A stretch of DNA of 7,564 bases from assembly GCA_051646185.1 (NCBI GenBank), contig JBOFCS010000238.1, positions 1-7,564 of the forward strand, given 5' to 3'. Within the stretch, counting starts at the first letter, position 1. Each line of letters begins with the position of its first letter. Below, piece by piece: positions 5,657 through 7,564 of this stretch. This stretch comes from JBOFCS01 sp051646185. GTDB taxonomy: Bacteria; Actinomycetota; Actinomycetes; Mycobacteriales; Mycobacteriaceae. The notes below the pieces were generated by a model, which was not told the origin of the DNA, did not search any database, and saw only the letters and a program-made list of their open reading frames with translations. A program made the position numbers and the translations under genes.

Positions 5657-6748
5657 CTAGGCAAGAGAGTAGGTCCTGTGCTCTTCACCGATAGTTATCC
5701 CCTGATCTTGTTCGACTCTTCGGACAACCTCATCGGCAACCGCACCCTGGATTCCCCAATCCAGATGACTAGTGAATCCCACACAGGAGCAATTAAATTC
5801 ACTAAGAATATAGGCATCAGAGCCATCTGCCCGGGTGTCTAAGATAAAGTCCGCCGTCCAGATTAGTGGCGCTTCATCAACCCCCAGCCTGCTGAGCATC
5901 CTTGGGTATGCCGTTGTGAATAGATCAATGAGTTCGGGCCATTGTTCAGGGGTGCTGTAGGTGTACTTAGCCCCGGAAAACAGTGTTGCGGAGAAAGCGT
6001 CGTCACTTTCAGCTGGCTTCTTGTGCACGATAAATACCGGCTTTTCCCCTACTAGCAAAATACGGATCTCGCCTTCAACTATGCGCGGCAGAAAGCGCAT
6101 ATCGACAAGCATTCCATTCTCCCCTTCGATGTAGGTGTTACAAAAATTCATAAACTCACCTAATGAACGGACTTCGGAGTGATTGTCTACGGCTTCAGTG
6201 CAATGCAGCAAAGTATCAGGAGTCAAAGGAACACCCGGAGTTAATACAAGATTCTCGGTTTCGGGTCGGACACGCCAAATTCCTACCCCTGTTGACCCCC
6301 GGTTCTGCTTTAGTACTCGTTCCCCATACGACAAAGAAACAGGAAATTTTTCGTGGAACGCCTCGACGCTGTAGTACGCAGCCGTGTCATCGGGAACCAC
6401 ATCAGTATCAACAAGTTTGACTAACGCATCTTTTGCCCCAAATCGGAGCATCTCGTCAGGATGACTCATACCAAGGAGTCCTCTAGACGATAGTCTTCGT
6501 AAAAAATCTAAATACTTTTTTTCGCCGCCAACTATACCACCAGGGTTTACCCGGGAAATATATCCATCATAGCGATCGGCGCAGTAATTGAAGAGATCTT
6601 CCGCCCACTCATCGCGGTAATACAGGACTTCACAGTCCCAGCCGCGAACGCGAAGGGCATCAACAATGGGTGAGGTATCGCGCCGGTGTCCATCGAACCA
6701 CTTATCAGTGCCACCCTCAGTTTCAAAAATAACAATGCTTTTAAAAAT
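5657..6748 (-). CDS. Cj0069 family ATP-grasp-like protein, probable AUU start
   Basis: From an ATT at 6748 this is 363 residues. The N-terminal part, FKSIVIFETEGGTDKWFDGHRRDT, resembles the Cj0069 family, uncharacterised proteins with a glutathione-synthetase-like ATP-grasp fold. VLKQNRGSTGVGIWRV (about residues 135–150, Lys137) looks like the nucleotide-binding lysine and glycine loop. LPRIVEGEIRILLVGEKPV (about 220–238) is a typical ATP-grasp central strand pair. The C-terminal LSEFNCSCVGFTSHLDWGIQ holds the likely metal ligands Glu327 and Asn329. Such enzymes usually ligate a carboxylate to an amine or thiol through an acyl phosphate, but no substrate is known for this family. No membrane helix or signal peptide is seen. 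AGGAG sits 6 nt before the ATT; the only other usable start is a TTG at 6796, which adds 16 residues with no family resemblance. It stands alone between a gene remnant downstream and a gene-poor gap upstream. Fold moderately sure, reaction unknown. Confidence 0.8.
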   Translation of the reverse strand: MFKSIVIFETEGGTDKWFDGHRRDTSPIVDALRVRGWDCEVLYYRDEWAEDLFNYCADRYDGYISRVNPGGIVGGEKKYLDFLRRLSSRGLLGMSHPDEMLRFGAKDALVKLVDTDVVPDDTAAYYSVEAFHEKFPVSLSYGERVLKQNRGSTGVGIWRVRPETENLVLTPGVPLTPDTLLHCTEAVDNHSEVRSLGEFMNFCNTYIEGENGMLVDMRFLPRIVEGEIRILLVGEKPVFIVHKKPAESDDAFSATLFSGAKYTYSTPEQWPELIDLFTTAYPRMLSRLGVDEAPLIWTADFILDTRADGSDAYILSEFNCSCVGFTSHLDWGIQGAVADEVVRRVEQDQGITIGEEHRTYSLA

Positions 6749-6754
6749 GGTTAA

Positions 6755-6759
6755 CTCCT
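6755..6759 (-). promoter_or_regulatory. Ribosome binding site pointing to an AUU start codon
   Basis: AGGAG on the minus strand is followed by TTAACC and then ATT TTT AAA. The 6-nt spacing is ideal for a start codon at the ATT at 6748, and no ATG, GTG or TTG occurs in frame at that distance. The alternative TTG at 6796 has only an AGGTGA 3 nt before it, which is too close for a good site. Confidence 0.55.
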
Positions 6760-6822
6760 GGACTCCATGATGGCTTATGCAACTGGAACTAAGCAAAGCT
6801 CACCTAGACAAAGTTCAGATAA

Positions 6823-6828
6823 ATTTTA
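6823..6828 (-). promoter_or_regulatory. Possible -10 element for the ATP-grasp gene
   Basis: TAAAAT on the minus strand lies about 75 nt upstream of the ATT start, in an AT-rich stretch. The hexamer 17 nt further upstream (TCAAGA) is a poor -35, as is common in corynebacterial promoters. Only the -10 is suggestive. Confidence 0.22.
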
Positions 6829-6868
6829 CGAGAACGATGAGAGAATCTTGAATTTGAATGCAGCAACT

Positions 6869-6994
6869 TCAACTCTGAGCAAGAGTTAAAGCACGGTTCC
6901 ATGACCACGATAGTGCGGTGCCACTCTTTATGACAGTACCCAGATCCCGGATTGAATACCCATCTCCGTGGAGTGAGGCAGCATAAAGAGCCAT
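6869..6994 (-). CDS. Doubtful 41-residue reading frame, possible gene fragment
   Basis: An ATG at 6994, directly preceded by an in-frame TAG, opens 41 codons ending in a TGA at 6871–6869. The peptide contains GYSIRDLGTV, which is loosely like the first helix-turn of small helix-turn-helix proteins of the form GYSxRDLGxxLGVS, but the recognition-helix part does not follow. There is no Shine-Dalgarno sequence upstream. It may be a remnant of a regulator or transposase, or chance. I would not annotate it as a gene without homologues. Confidence 0.15.
   Translation of the reverse strand: MALYAASLHGDGYSIRDLGTVIKSGTALSWSWNRALTLAQS
6871..6887. repeat. Perfect inverted repeat, 6-bp arms
   Basis: AACTCT and AGAGTT are separated by 5 nt. 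There is no T-run on either side, so it is not an intrinsic terminator. It lies about 120 nt upstream of the ATP-grasp start and overlaps the end of the doubtful 41-codon frame; an operator is conceivable but unproven. Confidence 0.3.
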
Positions 6995-7035
6995 CTAATT
7001 GGAGTCGCGGCGTGACTAGTTCCGGTTGATCCTGA

Positions 7036-7046
7036 AGTTCAGAACT
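7036..7046. repeat. Short palindrome AGTTC-A-GAACT
   Basis: Perfect 5-bp arms around a single central base, in the non-coding gap. Short enough to be chance; noted because it is one of the few structured elements there. Confidence 0.2.
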
Positions 7047-7157
7047 ACCAACTGACCACTAAAAAAGCCAAAGTAACTGAAATAACTTGTATTAACTGAG
7101 CATTTACTCGCAACTTTGCCGTCCTATTGTGCCCAACGATCTCGCACACCAGATCAA

Positions 7158-7564
7158 TTAGTCTTTGAATGATTCAATGAGCGCGGCCGCGTATGAGGCT
7201 TCAATCGATGGAACCGGCGCTCCTGCTGTACTGGAGTACAGGATTTCACCGAAGGGAACCTTAAACGGTGCGGTAGCCCCTGCAGAAGGTCCCGGGAAAA
7301 AACCTTGAGCATTTCCAGTGCATGCAGCGCTATCGGCAATTTCTCCGGCAAGAAGTATGTCTCCTTCTGCCATCGCATTGTCAAAGGAACTCTTAAAGTT
7401 CACATCTTTTTCCAATGCTGCTGACAGTGCTGAAAGTTCACTGTAGCAGGCTTGCCTTAATACCCGAAAACGTATTTGTGGAAGGTCTCGGATGGCATCA
7501 ATATTGGCGGGAACAATATCTGCAACAGGAACTTCGAGACCACGGGCGAGGTTAGCTGCCATTG
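7158..7564 (-). CDS. Unrecognised protein, C-terminal part
   Basis: The frame is open from the right edge of the window to a TAA at 7160–7158, giving 135 codons. An ATG at 7562 lies only two bases from the edge, but the residues after it (AANLARGLEVPVADIV) do not look like a protein start or a signal peptide, so the gene most likely continues beyond the window. I do not recognise the family. The sequence is rich in Ala, Ser and acidic residues, begins with a mostly helical-looking half and ends with a Gly/Pro/Ser-rich part (GFFPGPSAGATAPFKVPFGE). It has exactly two cysteines (in RQACYSEL and DSAACTGN), which could form a disulfide if the protein is exported; that is inference. No transmembrane helix is seen in this part. 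It is on the same strand as the ATP-grasp gene but about 400 bp upstream, so a shared transcript is uncertain. Confidence 0.6.
   Translation of the reverse strand, partial: MAANLARGLEVPVADIVPANIDAIRDLPQIRFRVLRQACYSELSALSAALEKDVNFKSSFDNAMAEGDILLAGEIADSAACTGNAQGFFPGPSAGATAPFKVPFGEILYSSTAGAPVPSIEASYAAALIESFKD

Larger units (their letters stand above)
6749..7157. other. Gene-poor accessory gap of about 400 bp
   Basis: No reading frame with convincing coding character spans this stretch on either strand. It holds the ATP-grasp leader, a 17-bp inverted repeat (6871–6887), an 11-bp palindrome (7036–7046), three copies of AACTGA (7050, 7075, 7094) and one 41-codon minus-strand frame (6869–6994). A run of six T on the minus strand (7066–7061) has only a weak 4-bp stem before it, so I do not call a terminator. 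It may be a scar of deleted or decayed genes. Confidence 0.5.

Noticed and set aside
7020..7034. TTCCGGTTGATCCTG, identical to the start of archaeal 16S rRNA
   Set aside because: The match stops after 15 bases; the following sequence does not continue as rRNA and no other rRNA segment is present. Taken as coincidence.
7061..7090. T6 run on the minus strand as a terminator for the right-edge gene
   Set aside because: The preceding stem has only about four pairs with a mismatch and it lies nearly 100 nt after the stop codon; too weak to call.
7050..7099. Three AACTGA copies as regulatory direct repeats
   Set aside because: Unequal spacing (25 and 19 nt) and a short AT-rich motif; expected by chance in such sequence.
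6869..7157. CRISPR array or tRNA in the gene-poor gap
   Set aside because: No regularly spaced repeats and no cloverleaf with a T-arm and acceptor stem could be found on either strand.

Overview
The window looks like chromosomal DNA of a mycolic-acid actinobacterium (order Mycobacteriales: Corynebacterium or a close relative). Three features point there. The first is the block menD – DUF3592 membrane protein – GT4 mannosyltransferase (MgtA type) – menG, read on the minus strand, which is the order I remember around Rv0555–Rv0558 in Mycobacterium tuberculosis. The second is a convergent menJ-type geranylgeranyl reductase just beyond it. The third is strong residue-level resemblance, from memory, of MenD, MgtA and MenG to the mycobacterial proteins. 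By eye the base composition is close to balanced, lower in GC than mycobacteria, which fits a corynebacterium-like genome better. The species cannot be fixed from this sequence.

Layout. Positions 2–229 (+) hold the C-terminal end of the FAD-dependent geranylgeranyl reductase (MenJ-like). It is followed after 28 nt, on the same strand, by an alpha/beta hydrolase of the haloalkane dehalogenase / epoxide hydrolase type (258–1181). This hydrolase runs tail-to-tail into menG and overlaps its 3' end by 50 bp. From 5156 down to 1132 (-) lies the operon menD, DUF3592 protein (4-nt ATGA overlap), mgtA and menG. MenD performs the first committed step of menaquinone synthesis, MenG the final ring methylation, and MenJ saturates part of the isoprenoid tail, so the two convergent units meet on menaquinone. 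MgtA instead makes the mannosylated glucuronosyl-diacylglycerol anchor of a lipomannan-like glycolipid. The DUF3592 protein is a two-helix membrane protein of unknown role.

From 5157 to the right end the content is accessory. The menD leader carries two adjacent perfect hairpins just before the start codon. Upstream of it is a small broken gene (5223–5568, -) with one apparent frameshift, whose translation resembles the middle of an FGE-sulfatase (formylglycine-generating-enzyme-like) domain. Next is an intact ATP-grasp-like enzyme of the Cj0069 family (5657–6748, -) that appears to start at a rare AUU codon. About 400 bp without a clear gene follow, with small inverted repeats and one 41-codon reading frame. 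The window ends with the C-terminal part of an unrecognised protein (7158–7564, -).

No tRNA, rRNA, CRISPR array, complete insertion sequence or convincing intrinsic terminator was found. The least explained area is the accessory segment 5157–7564. I see loose signs of gene decay and insertion next to a conserved operon, but I cannot demonstrate a complete new multi-gene system.
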